Source of the DNA: Chitinophagaceae bacterium
GTDB lineage: Bacteria > Bacteroidota > Bacteroidia > Chitinophagales > Chitinophagaceae
Direction of reading: 5' to 3'
Assembly (NCBI GenBank): GCA_947447825.1
Contig: CANFLL010000013.1
Location: 1-58,673, forward strand
DNA length: 58,673 bases
In this document: positions 26,388 through 35,804 of the stretch, in pieces
Layout: each line of letters starts with the position of its first letter
How positions within the stretch are numbered: the stretch's first letter is position 1
Notes under the pieces: generated by a model
What the model was told of the DNA's origin: nothing
What the model saw: only the letters and a program-made list of their open reading frames with translations
Databases searched by the model: none
Position numbers and translations under genes: made by a program

Positions 26388-27164
26388 ATGGAGAGTGCAA
26401 GCAAATCTAAACCCACGAGCAAAAAGTCCACAGCAAAGAAGCCTGCTGCAAAAAAGCAGACATTGCCTTGGCGCATCTGGCGTTTTACAAAGCGGCTTTT
26501 TTTGTTTATGTTTCTTTCGTCATTGTTCTATGTAATCCTTTGCAAATGGGTAATGCCCCCCATTACGCTAACACAACTTAGCAATAGTATTAGTTATGGT
26601 TTGAAAAGAGATTATGTAAGCAAAGCAAACATTTCGCCTAATGCACGCCTTGCCGCCATTGCAAGCGAAGATCAATTGTTTCCAGAGCATTATGGATTCG
26701 ATTTTCAGGCAATACAAAAAAGTTTAACACAGAAAAAGAAAAAGAAACAAAAGCTTCCATTAGGTGCTGCTGCAAGCACTATTACGCAACAAACAGCTAA
26801 GAATGTGTTTTTGTGGCAGGGTGGCGGTATATGGAAATATATACGTAAAATTCCTGAAGCTTATTTCACGTTGTTAATAGAACTGGTATGGGGAAAACAA
26901 CGCATTATGGAAGTGTACCTAAACACCATAGAAATGGGACCAGGCATATTTGGAATAGAAGCGGCTAGTCAAGCTTATTTTAATGTGCCAGCAAAAGATT
27001 TATCTCGACAACAGGCGGCTATGATTATTGCTTGTTTGCCTAATCCTAAAAAGTTTACAGTTATTCCACAAAGTACTCGTGTGGCGTGGCGTTTTCCGCA
27101 GATTCTGCGAGAAATGCATAACCTAGAAGAAGATGAAGATGTTCATGCCATTGTGGCTCCATAA
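26388..27164 (+). CDS. mtgA: Monofunctional peptidoglycan glycosyltransferase
   Basis: A GT51 enzyme that polymerises lipid II glycan strands without transpeptidation. 258 residues: a Lys/Ala-rich cytoplasmic N-terminus, one membrane segment (about 40-62), then the glycosyltransferase motifs ASEDQLFPEHYGFD (catalytic Glu), GAAASTITQQTAKNVFLW, KQRIMEVYLNTIEMG and GIEAASQAYF, ending in LSRQQAAMIIACLPNP. The stop codon is inside a very long hairpin. Divergent from DUF2911. Confidence 0.92.
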   Translation: MESASKSKPTSKKSTAKKPAAKKQTLPWRIWRFTKRLFLFMFLSSLFYVILCKWVMPPITLTQLSNSISYGLKRDYVSKANISPNARLAAIASEDQLFPEHYGFDFQAIQKSLTQKKKKKQKLPLGAAASTITQQTAKNVFLWQGGGIWKYIRKIPEAYFTLLIELVWGKQRIMEVYLNTIEMGPGIFGIEAASQAYFNVPAKDLSRQQAAMIIACLPNPKKFTVIPQSTRVAWRFPQILREMHNLEEDEDVHAIVAP

Positions 27165-27218
27165 TCCAAAACAAATATGGCTTCACCGAATAGTGAAGCC
27201 ATATTTGTTTTGGATTAT
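27161..27218. terminator. 26-bp perfect hairpin at the mtgA stop
   Basis: 27161-27186 pairs perfectly with 27193-27218 around loop CGAATA. The arms contain AACAAATATGGCTTCAC and GTGAAGCCATATTTGTT, so the stem covers the mtgA stop codon. This is unusually long for an intrinsic terminator, although T-rich sequence lies within the 3' arm. Confidence 0.65.
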
Positions 27219-27358
27219 TAAATGATTAGAACCTCAACGTTCGCAAGCTTCTATGCAAAGACTGCGAAACGGAAAGTGTAAGCAAGCTTAAAAATGAATT
27301 TTATATTTACCATTGAAAATACAGAGAAAAGATTTTTAACAGCCAACTAACCATTCCC

Positions 27359-27919
27359 CTATAATCCAATTGGTAAAGCTACTTTCACATCATCCCAAAG
27401 CATTACAAGGTTTGCACCTGCGTTGCTATCTTCAAAATACATCGTGAAGGCTTCTGTTGTTTTATTAAATTTCGTTACTGGAACGTCGGTACGTAAAACA
27501 TCTTTTTTTGCGTCATAACTATAATTGCCCCAAGTGTAATTATCCTTACTCACTATGATTGTCCACTTTGTAGCCGTAGGAATGCAGTAAAGTGTATATC
27601 GTCCTTGTAGAATTGTTTTTCCAGCAATAACAACTGGTTTAAAAAACTCAATTTCAGTTGCCTCATTAGCACCTAGTCTCCAGTTTTCATTGTACTTAAC
27701 CAAGCTGCCAAAAATTTCTCTACCCTTCTTTTGTGGTCTGCAATAAATAACCCTAGCAGTTGGGTCTTCTTTTGTTTTACCATCAATTTTTGATAGCGGA
27801 TAATTGGCAGGCCAATAACTCATTGACATAGGGCTTTTAGCTAATTCACTTGGATCATGCTGTGCAAAACTTAGCGCAACAAAACATAAACAGGTAAGCA
27901 GGGAAAATAATTTCTTCAT
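27359..27919 (-). CDS. DUF2911 family exported protein
   Basis: From the ATG at 27919, 186 residues with a signal peptide (MKKLFSLLTCLCFVALSFAQ); an ATG five codons upstream is possible. The body has the DUF2911 hallmarks ARVIYCRPQKKGREIFG, WRLGANEATEIEF, GRYTLYCIPT, WTIIVSKD and a C-terminal WDDVKVALPI. The family is common in Bacteroidota, periplasmic, and has no known activity. It lies 15 bp downstream of the acpH stop on the same strand, so it is probably co-transcribed, although the two functions are not obviously related. Confidence 0.88.
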   Translation of the reverse strand: MKKLFSLLTCLCFVALSFAQHDPSELAKSPMSMSYWPANYPLSKIDGKTKEDPTARVIYCRPQKKGREIFGSLVKYNENWRLGANEATEIEFFKPVVIAGKTILQGRYTLYCIPTATKWTIIVSKDNYTWGNYSYDAKKDVLRTDVPVTKFNKTTEAFTMYFEDSNAGANLVMLWDDVKVALPIGL

Positions 27920-27934
27920 TGTTATTTTTTGCAA

Positions 27935-28537
27935 TTACAAATCATTTTGTAATTGATTATGCAAATAAATGAAAGAATACTCTTTAAGCTCTGGAAAAAA
28001 TGATTGATACAAATACTGGATTGGTTCGTAATGCTTTAGCCAAAGATCAAAACAGTTATGTGAGGTAGTTAAATAAACTGCACGACGAGTAACGTTTGCA
28101 AAGCTTTTTTCTATTGCCCAATTAAACTGATAGTTACATAGCCAGTTATTTTCTTTCATTGAAGGAAATACTCTTTGAAACTTTTCTGGAAAAACATTTT
28201 GATACATGTTGAGCTGGCGATAAGTGTTTTCTGCAAACAGAGCCAATGATTCATTGGTAGAAAAATAGTTTTTATCTTTTGCCAGATAATGATCGAAAAC
28301 TATATCCACAAAAGCACCTGCGTATTTTCCTACTGCTGGTTTAAGATATCTTTTTGCCTCTTTGGTGACTGGATGATTGTCTGTAAACGTGTCAATGGCT
28401 CTGTGTAATTGTATTCCTTTTTGGATGGGTAAAGGAAAATCGTATTGTCTTTTGCCTTTGATGTAATCACTTATAATGTTGCCCACCACTACTTCGGGGT
28501 TTTCAAAAGATAGATATGCGTGGGCTAAATAATTCAT
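27935..28537 (-). CDS. acpH: Acyl carrier protein phosphodiesterase (AcpH)
   Basis: 200 residues of the AcpH (DUF479) family, which removes the 4'-phosphopantetheine arm from ACP. The N-terminus MNYLAHAYLSF, VVGNIISDYIKG and the LHRAIDTFTDNHPVTKEAK stretch are characteristic, with FVDIVFDHYLAKD supplying further metal-ligand-like residues of the HD-like fold. Followed 15 bp later by the DUF2911 gene. Confidence 0.88.
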   Translation of the reverse strand: MNYLAHAYLSFENPEVVVGNIISDYIKGKRQYDFPLPIQKGIQLHRAIDTFTDNHPVTKEAKRYLKPAVGKYAGAFVDIVFDHYLAKDKNYFSTNESLALFAENTYRQLNMYQNVFPEKFQRVFPSMKENNWLCNYQFNWAIEKSFANVTRRAVYLTTSHNCFDLWLKHYEPIQYLYQSFFPELKEYSFIYLHNQLQNDL

Positions 28538-28621
28538 GAAATAAAGATAGGCGTTTCTGTTTAGGGAATGTAGCCAGAATAAGCAGATTAAATAGCAATG
28601 GGGGTGTTTTAAAAGTTTTTA

Positions 28622-28661
28622 TACGGATATAAGACGCATTGATATGCGTCTTATATCCGTA
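28622..28661. terminator. 18-bp perfect hairpin between aldo/keto reductase and acpH
   Basis: TACGGATATAAGACGCAT (28622-28639) pairs perfectly with 28644-28661 around TGAT. On the minus strand the sequence beyond is AT-rich but has no clean T-run, so it may be a terminator for the reductase gene or a small palindromic element. Confidence 0.5.
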
Positions 28662-28756
28662 ACGCAATTTTTTAATGTAAACATTTTTTATGCACCCTAG
28701 CTTTTAAATGCAGTGTAAACTTCAGTTAATGCTTGTAAATTATTAGTTACAAATTC

Positions 28757-29743
28757 TTAAGCCAATATCTTATTTATTGTACTTAGCTCATCATCGGTAA
28801 AGTTTGGATTATTTAGGCATGCTATGGAATTAAGTACTTGCTCTGGTTTGCTAGCCCCAATAAGTACAGTAGTAATTCTATTATCTTTCAAAATCCACGC
28901 TAAGGCCATCTGTGCTAGTGTTTGATTTCTGGTAATTGCAATGTTGTTAAGCAGATTTATTTTTTCAATTTTATCTTCTGTTATGTCAGCTTCTTTTAAA
29001 AACAAATTCCTAGTAGCACGTGCATCCTGTGGGATTCCTTTAAGATATTTATCAGTCAATAATCCTTGTGCTAATGGGGAAAAAGGAATACAACCAACGC
29101 CATATTCTTCTAAAACATCTAATAATCCTCCTTCTACCCATCTTTCAAACATGGAATATTTGGGTTGATGAATTAAACAAGGAGTACCCAATTGTTTCAA
29201 TATTTTAAATGCCTCTGCAGCTTCTTTTGCTCTGTAATTACTGATGCCCACATATAATGCCTTTCCTTGACGCACAATTAAATCTAATGCTAGCATGGTT
29301 TCTTCAATGGGCGTATTCGGGTCGGGACGATGATGATAAAAAATGTCAACATAGTTCAGTTGCATTCTTTTTAAGCTTTGGTCGAGACTAGAAACAAGGT
29401 ATTTCTTGCTACCCCAATCACCGTAAGGGCCATCCCACATGGTGTATCCCGCCTTTGATGAAATGATTAATTCATCGCGATAGCCTTCAAAATCTTCTTT
29501 CAATATCTTGCCAAAGTTTGTTTCTGAGCTTCCAGGAGGTGGACCATAATTATTAGCAAGGTCAAAGTGAGTGATACCATTATCAAATGCGGTGTGCAAA
29601 ATGCTTTTGCATTTTGAAATAGTGTCTACATCACCAAAGTTTTGCCATAATCCTAGAGAAATGGCTGGTAGCAATAAGCCACTTTTACCACATCTGTTGT
29701 ATTTCATTTTAGTGTATCTGTCTGCAGCAGGAACGTAATTCAT
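28757..29743 (-). CDS. Aldo/keto reductase (YghZ/MgrA type, L-glyceraldehyde-3-phosphate reductase-like)
   Basis: 328 residues, NADPH-dependent reductase of the AKR14/YghZ subgroup, known for L-glyceraldehyde 3-phosphate and methylglyoxal. Visible: the catalytic Asp/Tyr region ITHFDLANNYGPPPGSSE, the SSKAGYTMWDGPYGDWGSKK stretch typical of this subgroup, the YVDIFYHHRPDPNTPIEET His, and the coenzyme-binding C-terminal LIGASKPEQV. Alone in its transcript. Confidence 0.88.
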   Translation of the reverse strand: MNYVPAADRYTKMKYNRCGKSGLLLPAISLGLWQNFGDVDTISKCKSILHTAFDNGITHFDLANNYGPPPGSSETNFGKILKEDFEGYRDELIISSKAGYTMWDGPYGDWGSKKYLVSSLDQSLKRMQLNYVDIFYHHRPDPNTPIEETMLALDLIVRQGKALYVGISNYRAKEAAEAFKILKQLGTPCLIHQPKYSMFERWVEGGLLDVLEEYGVGCIPFSPLAQGLLTDKYLKGIPQDARATRNLFLKEADITEDKIEKINLLNNIAITRNQTLAQMALAWILKDNRITTVLIGASKPEQVLNSIACLNNPNFTDDELSTINKILA

Positions 29744-29798
29744 AATTGAGTTTTTTTTTGTTGACTAATCAATTTGCCAAAAGTTAAACGTAGATGTG

Positions 29799-30875
29799 TT
29801 AAACGAATGGTGTTTTGGTTACAATTGCTTTAACCAAAGTGTTCCGTATCTCAATATAAATTGAGTTACCAACTGATGCTTGATTTATTGCAACATAACC
29901 CAATCCTACTGCTTTATTTAAACCCGGAATCTGTGTTCCACTTGTCACTTTCCCTATCAAACTGCCGTCTGAATCCTTAATTAAGTAATCATGTCTTGGT
30001 ATTCCTCTTTCTATCATTTCAAAGCCAACTAGTTTTTTTGATATTCCTTCTTTCTTTTGTAATGCTAAAAAGGAACTGTTTGTAAATTCTTTAGTAAACT
30101 TTGTAATCCATCCTAATCCAGCTTCTAAAGGCGAAGTAGAGTCGTTAATGTCATTACCATAAAGGCAATACCCCATTTCAAGACGAAGTGTATCTCTAGC
30201 ACCAAGTCCAATTGGTTTAATGTTTAGTTCCATTAATTTATCCCAAATGATATTTGCTGCATCATTGCTGTCTTCAAAATAAATTTCCACACCTCCAGCA
30301 CCAGTGTATCCAGTTGCACTTATCAACACGTTTTCAATGCCGGCAAATACACCTCTTACAAAAGTGTAGTTTTTTAGGTTAGTTATGTCAATAGGAGTTA
30401 ACGATTGAAGGAGTTTGCATGCATTTGGTCCTTGAATGGCCAATAAACAAGTTTTAGCACTGATGTTGTGCATTTGAACATTGTTTGTGTTGAAGCTACT
30501 AATCCAATTCCAATCTTTTTCTATATTGCCAGCATTCACTACCAACATATAAACTTTCTCTTTTTCAATACAATAAACAATCAGGTCATCAACTATACCA
30601 CCTTCTTTATTGGGTAAACAACTATATTGAGCTTGTCCATTCGATAGGGAAGAGGCATCATTCGTAGTTACACGCTGAATTAAATCTAGAGCGTATTCTC
30701 CTTTCAAAATAAATTCACCCATGTGGCTCACATCAAACACACCAACATTGTTTCTAACTTCTGCATGTTCATCATTTATTCCAGAATAACTAATTGGCAT
30801 ATTGTAACCAGCAAAAGGTGCCATTTTAGCTCCTAGTGAAATGTGTTTTTCTGTAAATGGGGTATTTAAAGCCAT
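29799..30875 (-). CDS. gcvT: Glycine cleavage system aminomethyltransferase (T-protein)
   Basis: Transfers the methylene group from the aminomethyl-lipoyl H-protein to tetrahydrofolate, releasing ammonia. 358 residues, normal length. [27 protein letters not shown] and [12 protein letters not shown] at the N-terminus, the folate-binding Asp region [48 protein letters not shown], and the terminal barrel [20 protein letters not shown]. The other gcv genes are not in the window. Confidence 0.95.
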   Translation of the reverse strand: MALNTPFTEKHISLGAKMAPFAGYNMPISYSGINDEHAEVRNNVGVFDVSHMGEFILKGEYALDLIQRVTTNDASSLSNGQAQYSCLPNKEGGIVDDLIVYCIEKEKVYMLVVNAGNIEKDWNWISSFNTNNVQMHNISAKTCLLAIQGPNACKLLQSLTPIDITNLKNYTFVRGVFAGIENVLISATGYTGAGGVEIYFEDSNDAANIIWDKLMELNIKPIGLGARDTLRLEMGYCLYGNDINDSTSPLEAGLGWITKFTKEFTNSSFLALQKKEGISKKLVGFEMIERGIPRHDYLIKDSDGSLIGKVTSGTQIPGLNKAVGLGYVAINQASVGNSIYIEIRNTLVKAIVTKTPFV

Positions 30876-31159
30876 ATATTGTTTAATTGAAAATTGTTTA
30901 GAGTTGCAAATGTAAAAGAGTCAGATGCTTAAAGTTGCTTTGTTTTATGATAGTTTTAGATAAAATAACAATATATTTTATCAGAAAAACTTAAAAAAAG
31001 AAGACAGCTAGGTGGATTTACTTAATATTTGTTAAAATGTCAACTATTTTTTAAGATATAAATTCATTGTTCATAGAAATTATCAGATTTATTCATTTTC
31101 TCCTATATTCGCATCTTAAAATAGCGTTTATATCAAGGAAAAATTTTCAAACTAGTTCC

Positions 31160-32713
31160 ATGCAAATAACATCACGATTAACAAATTTTGTTTTAACCTT
31201 AACCACAGTGGTTGGTTTGTATTCTTGTGGCCCTAAGGCTGAAAAGTCTACTGTATCCGGTATGACGTATGGTGACAAGAAAATGGGTGGCTTTTCTGTA
31301 GCTAAACCAAAAGACACCAAAGTTGCTCCAGGACTTGTATTCGTTCAAGGTGGCACTTTCACAATGGGTGCAACAGAAGAGGATGTACTTCAGGAATGGA
31401 ATAATATTCCAAGAAGAGTAACAGTTAACTCCTTTTTCATTGACAAAACAGAGGTAGCTAACGTAAACTATCGTGAATATTTGTATTGGTTAGAACACAT
31501 GTTTACAGATACACCAAAATATAATGCTTTATTAAATGGTGCTCGTCCTGATTCATTGGTTTGGAGAAAATCTCTTTCGTACAATGAACCTTATGTAGAA
31601 TATTATTTCCGTCACCCATCATATAATTACTATCCAGTAGTTGGTGTAAGTTGGAAGCAAGCGTATGATTTCTGTCAATGGCGTACAGATATCGTAAACG
31701 AATACGAACTTAAAAAACTTAATTACATTGACAACAAGCAAACTGGTAAAAGTATGTTTGGTCAAAATGATAATCACTTTGTAACAAAGAGTTATTTAAT
31801 GGGTGAATATCAAGCTAAAGCAGGTTCTTTGTTGAAATCTAGCTCTAATCCATTAAAAGATGAAAACGGAAAAGGTAGAAATCCTCGTTTTGAAGATGGG
31901 GTAATGTTCGCAGATTATCGTTTACCTTCTGAAGCTGAATGGGAATATGCAGCTTATGGTTACATCACAGAAAACCCTCAAAGAAAACCTTCTAAAACAC
32001 AACGTGGAGAAGAAAATATCCAAAATAAACAAATCTACTCTTGGAAAGATGATGGTTTCTCAAGTTTGAGAAGTACTAAGCCCGGTGGTTATCAAGGTGC
32101 AATGCTTGCTAATTTCAAGCGTGGAAATGGTGACTACATGGGTGTTGCTGGTGGATTGAATGATAATGCTGCAATTACTGCTGAAGTTACTTCTTACATG
32201 CCAAACGGATATGGATTATACAACATGAGTGGAAATGTTAGTGAGTGGGTTGCTGATGTTTACAGACCTTTAACTAGTATTGAAGCTGATGACTTCAACC
32301 CATTGCGTGGTAACATATTTAAGAAAGTGGATATGAGTGCAGGTCAAGGTAACCTCAGAGATAGTTTAGGTAGAATTAAAATGGTTTTAGAATCTGATTC
32401 TGCTTTGAAAGATAGAAGAAATTACAGAAAGGCTTACGCTGTTGATTACATGGATGGTGATAGCACAAGTCAAGTTGCTTATGGTTACGGAGTAACTACA
32501 TTGGTATCTGATAAGTCTCGTGTAATTAAAGGTGGTAGCTGGAATGATGGTCCTTATTGGTTGGCTCCAGGTAGCAGAAGATATATGGAAGAAGATCAAA
32601 GTAGTAGCACAGTAGGTTTCCGTTGTGCAATGACACATTATGGCGCTTCCGAAGATTTGAAAGCTAGTACTAAAACTGGTAACATCTTCCCTCAGAGAAA
32701 ACAAAGAAGATGA
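31160..32713 (+). CDS. gldJ: Gliding motility lipoprotein GldJ
   Basis: From the ATG at 31160 the product is 517 residues and begins with a lipoprotein signal with lipobox LYSCG. The sulfatase-modifying-factor-like (FGE/SUMF1) fold is evident: VFVQGGTFTMG, FFIDKTEVANVNYREYLYWL, YPVVGVSWKQAYDFCQWR, RLPSEAEWEYAAYG, NMSGNVSEWVADVY and VIKGGSWNDGPYW plus GFRCAM. GldJ is an essential part of the gliding/type IX secretion apparatus in the outer membrane or periplasm. Its position directly before murF is a conserved Bacteroidota arrangement. An upstream in-frame ATG (31067) would place a non-signal extension first and is rejected. Confidence 0.88.
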   Translation: MQITSRLTNFVLTLTTVVGLYSCGPKAEKSTVSGMTYGDKKMGGFSVAKPKDTKVAPGLVFVQGGTFTMGATEEDVLQEWNNIPRRVTVNSFFIDKTEVANVNYREYLYWLEHMFTDTPKYNALLNGARPDSLVWRKSLSYNEPYVEYYFRHPSYNYYPVVGVSWKQAYDFCQWRTDIVNEYELKKLNYIDNKQTGKSMFGQNDNHFVTKSYLMGEYQAKAGSLLKSSSNPLKDENGKGRNPRFEDGVMFADYRLPSEAEWEYAAYGYITENPQRKPSKTQRGEENIQNKQIYSWKDDGFSSLRSTKPGGYQGAMLANFKRGNGDYMGVAGGLNDNAAITAEVTSYMPNGYGLYNMSGNVSEWVADVYRPLTSIEADDFNPLRGNIFKKVDMSAGQGNLRDSLGRIKMVLESDSALKDRRNYRKAYAVDYMDGDSTSQVAYGYGVTTLVSDKSRVIKGGSWNDGPYWLAPGSRRYMEEDQSSSTVGFRCAMTHYGASEDLKASTKTGNIFPQRKQRR

Positions 32714-32734
32714 TATCATTTAAATAATTTTCAC

Positions 32735-32768
32735 AAAAAAGTCACTTAATTTATTGAGTGACTTTTTT
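32735..32768 (+). terminator. gldJ terminator
   Basis: AAAAAAGTCACT (32735-32746) / AGTGACTTTTTT (32757-32768). It lies 21 bp past the gldJ stop and 28 bp before murF, suggesting that the two genes are transcribed separately, or with partial read-through. Confidence 0.8.
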
Positions 32769-32796
32769 ATTTAAGTACACTCAAGGCATAGCATGT

Positions 32797-34089
32797 ATGA
32801 TGGAAGTAACTAATCAGATTAAGGAACTTTATAAACTGTTTCTGCAAAATCCTTCGGTTCAGACAGACACAAGAAAACTGAGATCGGGTGATCTATTCTT
32901 TGCCCTTTCTGGCCCTAACTACAATGGGAGCGATTTTGCGCTTAAGGCCCTAGAACTTGGTGCCGCTTATGCTATTATTGATAAAGACATAGAATCTGAT
33001 GATGAGCGAATTATTAAAGTTCCGGATTCGTTGCTTGCATTGCAACTTTTGGCAAAATACCATCGACAACAACTTAAAATCCCTGTTTTAGCTATTACAG
33101 GTAGTAATGGTAAAACAACTACAAAAGAATTGGTAAGCACTGTTCTAGCAACCACCTTGATAACCTATACCACGCAAGGGAATTTGAATAATCATATTGG
33201 TGTGCCTTTAACTATTTTAAGCATTAAAACAGATGCAGAAATTGCTGTGATAGAAATGGGGGCTAATCACCAAAAGGAAATTGCAAGCTATTGTGAGTAC
33301 ACTTTGCCTACACATGCGCTAATAACCAATTGTGGTAAGGCACATCTGGAAGGTTTTGGTGGCATAGAAGGAGTTATCAAAGGAAAGGGCGAATTGTATG
33401 ATTATATAAGAGCAAATGGTGGAACTGTTTTTATTAATTGGGATTATAAGTACTTGCAAACAATGAGTGGCGGAATAACCAATTTGATAAAGTATGGTAC
33501 TGTAAGTGCTGATACAATTGGATATTTAATAGAATCAAACCCTTTTCTTAAAGTAGGTTTCAAGAACCATAATGAGTTAGAAACCATTTCCACACAATTA
33601 GTTGGTGAATATAATGTACCAAATGTGTTATGTGCGGTTGCTGTTGGCAAATATTTTGGGGTGCCAAATGAAAAGATAAAATCTGGTATCGAAAATTATG
33701 TTCCTACCAATAGCAGATCGCAACTAATTCATAAAGATTCAAATTCTATCATTTTGGATGCTTATAATGCTAATCCTACAAGCATGAAAGCAGCTATTGA
33801 AAACTTTGCTTCATTGGATGGGGCAACTAAGGTTTTGTTTATTGGCGGCATGATGGAACTTGGGGACGAAAGCCTAGCAGAACACTTGTCTATCATTAAT
33901 CTTATTAAAAAATACAACTGGGATAAAGTTGTTTTAGTGGGTGGAGACTTTAATAAAATAGTTCATCCTTTTATCAATCTAACTAATTCCCTAGAAGCGA
34001 AAGAATGGTTTACTAACCAACATTTCACTAATACTCATTTCTTAATTAAGGGTTCAAGAAGTATGCAAATGGAGAAAATTATCCAATAG
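32797..34089 (+). CDS. murF: UDP-N-acetylmuramoyl-tripeptide-D-alanyl-D-alanine ligase
   Basis: Adds D-Ala-D-Ala to UDP-MurNAc-tripeptide in the cytoplasm. About 430 residues from 32797 (or the adjacent ATG at 32800); upstream readings run into the terminator. Mur ligase motifs: an N-terminal VQTDTRKLRSGDLFFALSG, P-loop ITGSNGKTTTKE, NLNNHIGVPLT, EMGANHQKEI, ILDAYNANPTSM and VLFIGGMMELGDES. The tail near 34089 is somewhat short but complete. Confidence 0.94.
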   Translation: MMEVTNQIKELYKLFLQNPSVQTDTRKLRSGDLFFALSGPNYNGSDFALKALELGAAYAIIDKDIESDDERIIKVPDSLLALQLLAKYHRQQLKIPVLAITGSNGKTTTKELVSTVLATTLITYTTQGNLNNHIGVPLTILSIKTDAEIAVIEMGANHQKEIASYCEYTLPTHALITNCGKAHLEGFGGIEGVIKGKGELYDYIRANGGTVFINWDYKYLQTMSGGITNLIKYGTVSADTIGYLIESNPFLKVGFKNHNELETISTQLVGEYNVPNVLCAVAVGKYFGVPNEKIKSGIENYVPTNSRSQLIHKDSNSIILDAYNANPTSMKAAIENFASLDGATKVLFIGGMMELGDESLAEHLSIINLIKKYNWDKVVLVGGDFNKIVHPFINLTNSLEAKEWFTNQHFTNTHFLIKGSRSMQMEKIIQ

Positions 34090-34161
34090 TTCGTTGTTAT
34101 CACATTTTAGTCTTTTCAATAATTCTTATTGATTACCTTGCCGCACTTCAAGCAAATACTT

Positions 34162-34623
34162 ATGTCTAATTCTGCAAAAGCACCTTCTTATCTTTTTAGC
34201 TTAATAAATAACAAATGTCCTCGTTGTAGGCACGGAGACTTGTTTGTCTCTAAAGCTGCTTATAACTTAAAGAATGGAGAAAATGTAAAAATGCACGATC
34301 GATGCCCTGCATGTAATCAACAGACTGAAATAGAAGTAGGCTTTTATTATGGAACAAGCTACGTTAGCTATGGTTTAACGGTAGCCTTTTCTGGTGTTTC
34401 CTTTGCTTTATGGTTTTTTACTATTGGTTTTAATCTGGAGGATAATCGTATTTTTTGGTGGTTAGGATTAAATGCAGCTGTGTTATTATTACTCCAACCT
34501 TTATTTATGCGTATCAGTAGGAGTATGTGGATTAGCTGGTTTGTGAACTATGATCCTGAATGGCAACTACATCAGCCCAAAGATTCGGAGCGTGTAGTGG
34601 AAGAACACATGAAGAATTGGTAA
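34162..34623 (+). CDS. DUF983 family membrane protein
   Basis: 153 residues from the ATG at 34162 (start chosen because the family begins near the zinc ribbon; an upstream in-frame ATG at 34129 is possible). It has two CxxC pairs, CPRC and CPAC, forming a zinc ribbon, then GFYYGTSYVSYGL and two hydrophobic helices. Follows murF on the same strand, 72 bp away. Function unknown. Confidence 0.85.
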   Translation: MSNSAKAPSYLFSLINNKCPRCRHGDLFVSKAAYNLKNGENVKMHDRCPACNQQTEIEVGFYYGTSYVSYGLTVAFSGVSFALWFFTIGFNLEDNRIFWWLGLNAAVLLLLQPLFMRISRSMWISWFVNYDPEWQLHQPKDSERVVEEHMKNW

Positions 34624-34640
34624 TAAATACTAGGGCTAAC

Positions 34641-34752
34641 TCAACCACAAAGATTGCAAGGAATGAGGTTTATTTTTTTATTAATGGTAACTTATCAGGC
34701 ATTATATAAACCATATTGTCCCTTGTTTGTCCCTTGTGTTGTTTGTGGTAAA
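34641..34752. repeat. CACAAAG-type inverted-repeat element
   Basis: The left arm TCAACCACAAAGATTGCAAG faces the right arm CCTTGTGTTGTTTGTGGTAA. It lies between convergent genes (DUF983 and DsbA-like) and could act as a bidirectional hairpin. Confidence 0.5.
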
Positions 34753-34778
34753 TTTCCTAAGAAGTAGTAACCCTAAGT

Positions 34779-35435
34779 TTATTTGTGCAACACTTCCTTC
34801 AACACATTCATAAGTCTGGTATTGATATTTTCAAAGTCGGTGTATCCTCTCGAAATCAAATAGAACTTACTTTCTCCAGTTTGTAAAAGCAAACAAGGAT
34901 AGCCATTAACCTGCAATTGTTTACACAATTGAAACTCATAGTAAGCCTTCTCCTTATATTCTTCACTAGCAAGCTTTGCGTAAAAAGCCTCTTCATTTAT
35001 TCCATACTTTTCTATTAGGTGTCTGTAAGATTCATTATCCGTTAAATCTCTTCCTTCATAATGTAGGGCATATTGCAAATCGGCGGCAAATGACACTTGT
35101 TTTTCAGGGTAATATTCTTTCAAAATGCTAAGGGCAATTGCTGGCTTTTCGCTATTAGGATACCAATCACTTTGTTCAGGATTGTTAATGTGCCATAAAT
35201 AATCTTCGCCAAACTGAACACCACTATACTCTTCCACAGTTTTATAGGCTTGTTGAATAAAGCTAGCAGTAGCCCCAATATGAACAGGTTTCTCGGGTAG
35301 AATCATGCCTCCACTTAAAACTTCAATAGACATAAACTTACTGTACTCAGCATCAACTTGCTTAATTACGTTGCTGAAACCATAGCACCATCCGCAATAA
35401 GCATCATAACAATAAAATAAAACTGGATTGAACAT
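34779..35435 (-). CDS. DsbA-family thiol-disulfide protein (FrnE-like)
   Basis: 218 residues from the ATG at 35435 (an upstream in-frame ATG adds a hydrophobic but non-conserved stretch). It starts directly with a thioredoxin strand and the CGWC active site in DAYCGWCYGFS, followed by the DsbA-type helical insertion and the cis-Pro region VNGYPCLLL. No signal peptide with this start, so probably cytoplasmic like FrnE/HCCA-isomerase-type members. If the longer start is used, its N-terminal hydrophobics could be an uncleaved anchor. The gap 35436-35804 contains a weak CACAAAG-like copy and no gene. Confidence 0.8.
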   Translation of the reverse strand: MFNPVLFYCYDAYCGWCYGFSNVIKQVDAEYSKFMSIEVLSGGMILPEKPVHIGATASFIQQAYKTVEEYSGVQFGEDYLWHINNPEQSDWYPNSEKPAIALSILKEYYPEKQVSFAADLQYALHYEGRDLTDNESYRHLIEKYGINEEAFYAKLASEEYKEKAYYEFQLCKQLQVNGYPCLLLQTGESKFYLISRGYTDFENINTRLMNVLKEVLHK

Positions 35436-35804
35436 TTTGCAAATGTGGCATTTTTTGAGAAAGATAATTATCTTATTAAGTAATTTTCTGTTTTTGCATA
35501 GGTTCTTAAAGTAACTAAATGATAACAATCATCGCTTCTGTAAATAAATGTGGAGGATAAATTAACCGCAAACTCCTCAAAGGCTTTCGCAAAGAAGGCC
35601 AAAGTTTTCTAGGTTTATCAAGGAATGTCATTTTAATTACACCAAGTTAGTAAAATATAAAAATATCCCCCCAACTGTACACCACTAACCAATAAAAACT
35701 TCCTTCACTGTTAATAAACAGTTATTCGCCGATAAATTGAATCAATCATACAGCATAAAAAACGATGTAGTTATCATTACACCGATTACTATTATTTGAA
35801 TTGC

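Noticed and set aside
35558-35620. Further CACAAAG hairpin element
   Set aside because: Only TTAACCGCAAACTCCTCAAA-like similarity on one side; no opposing arm.
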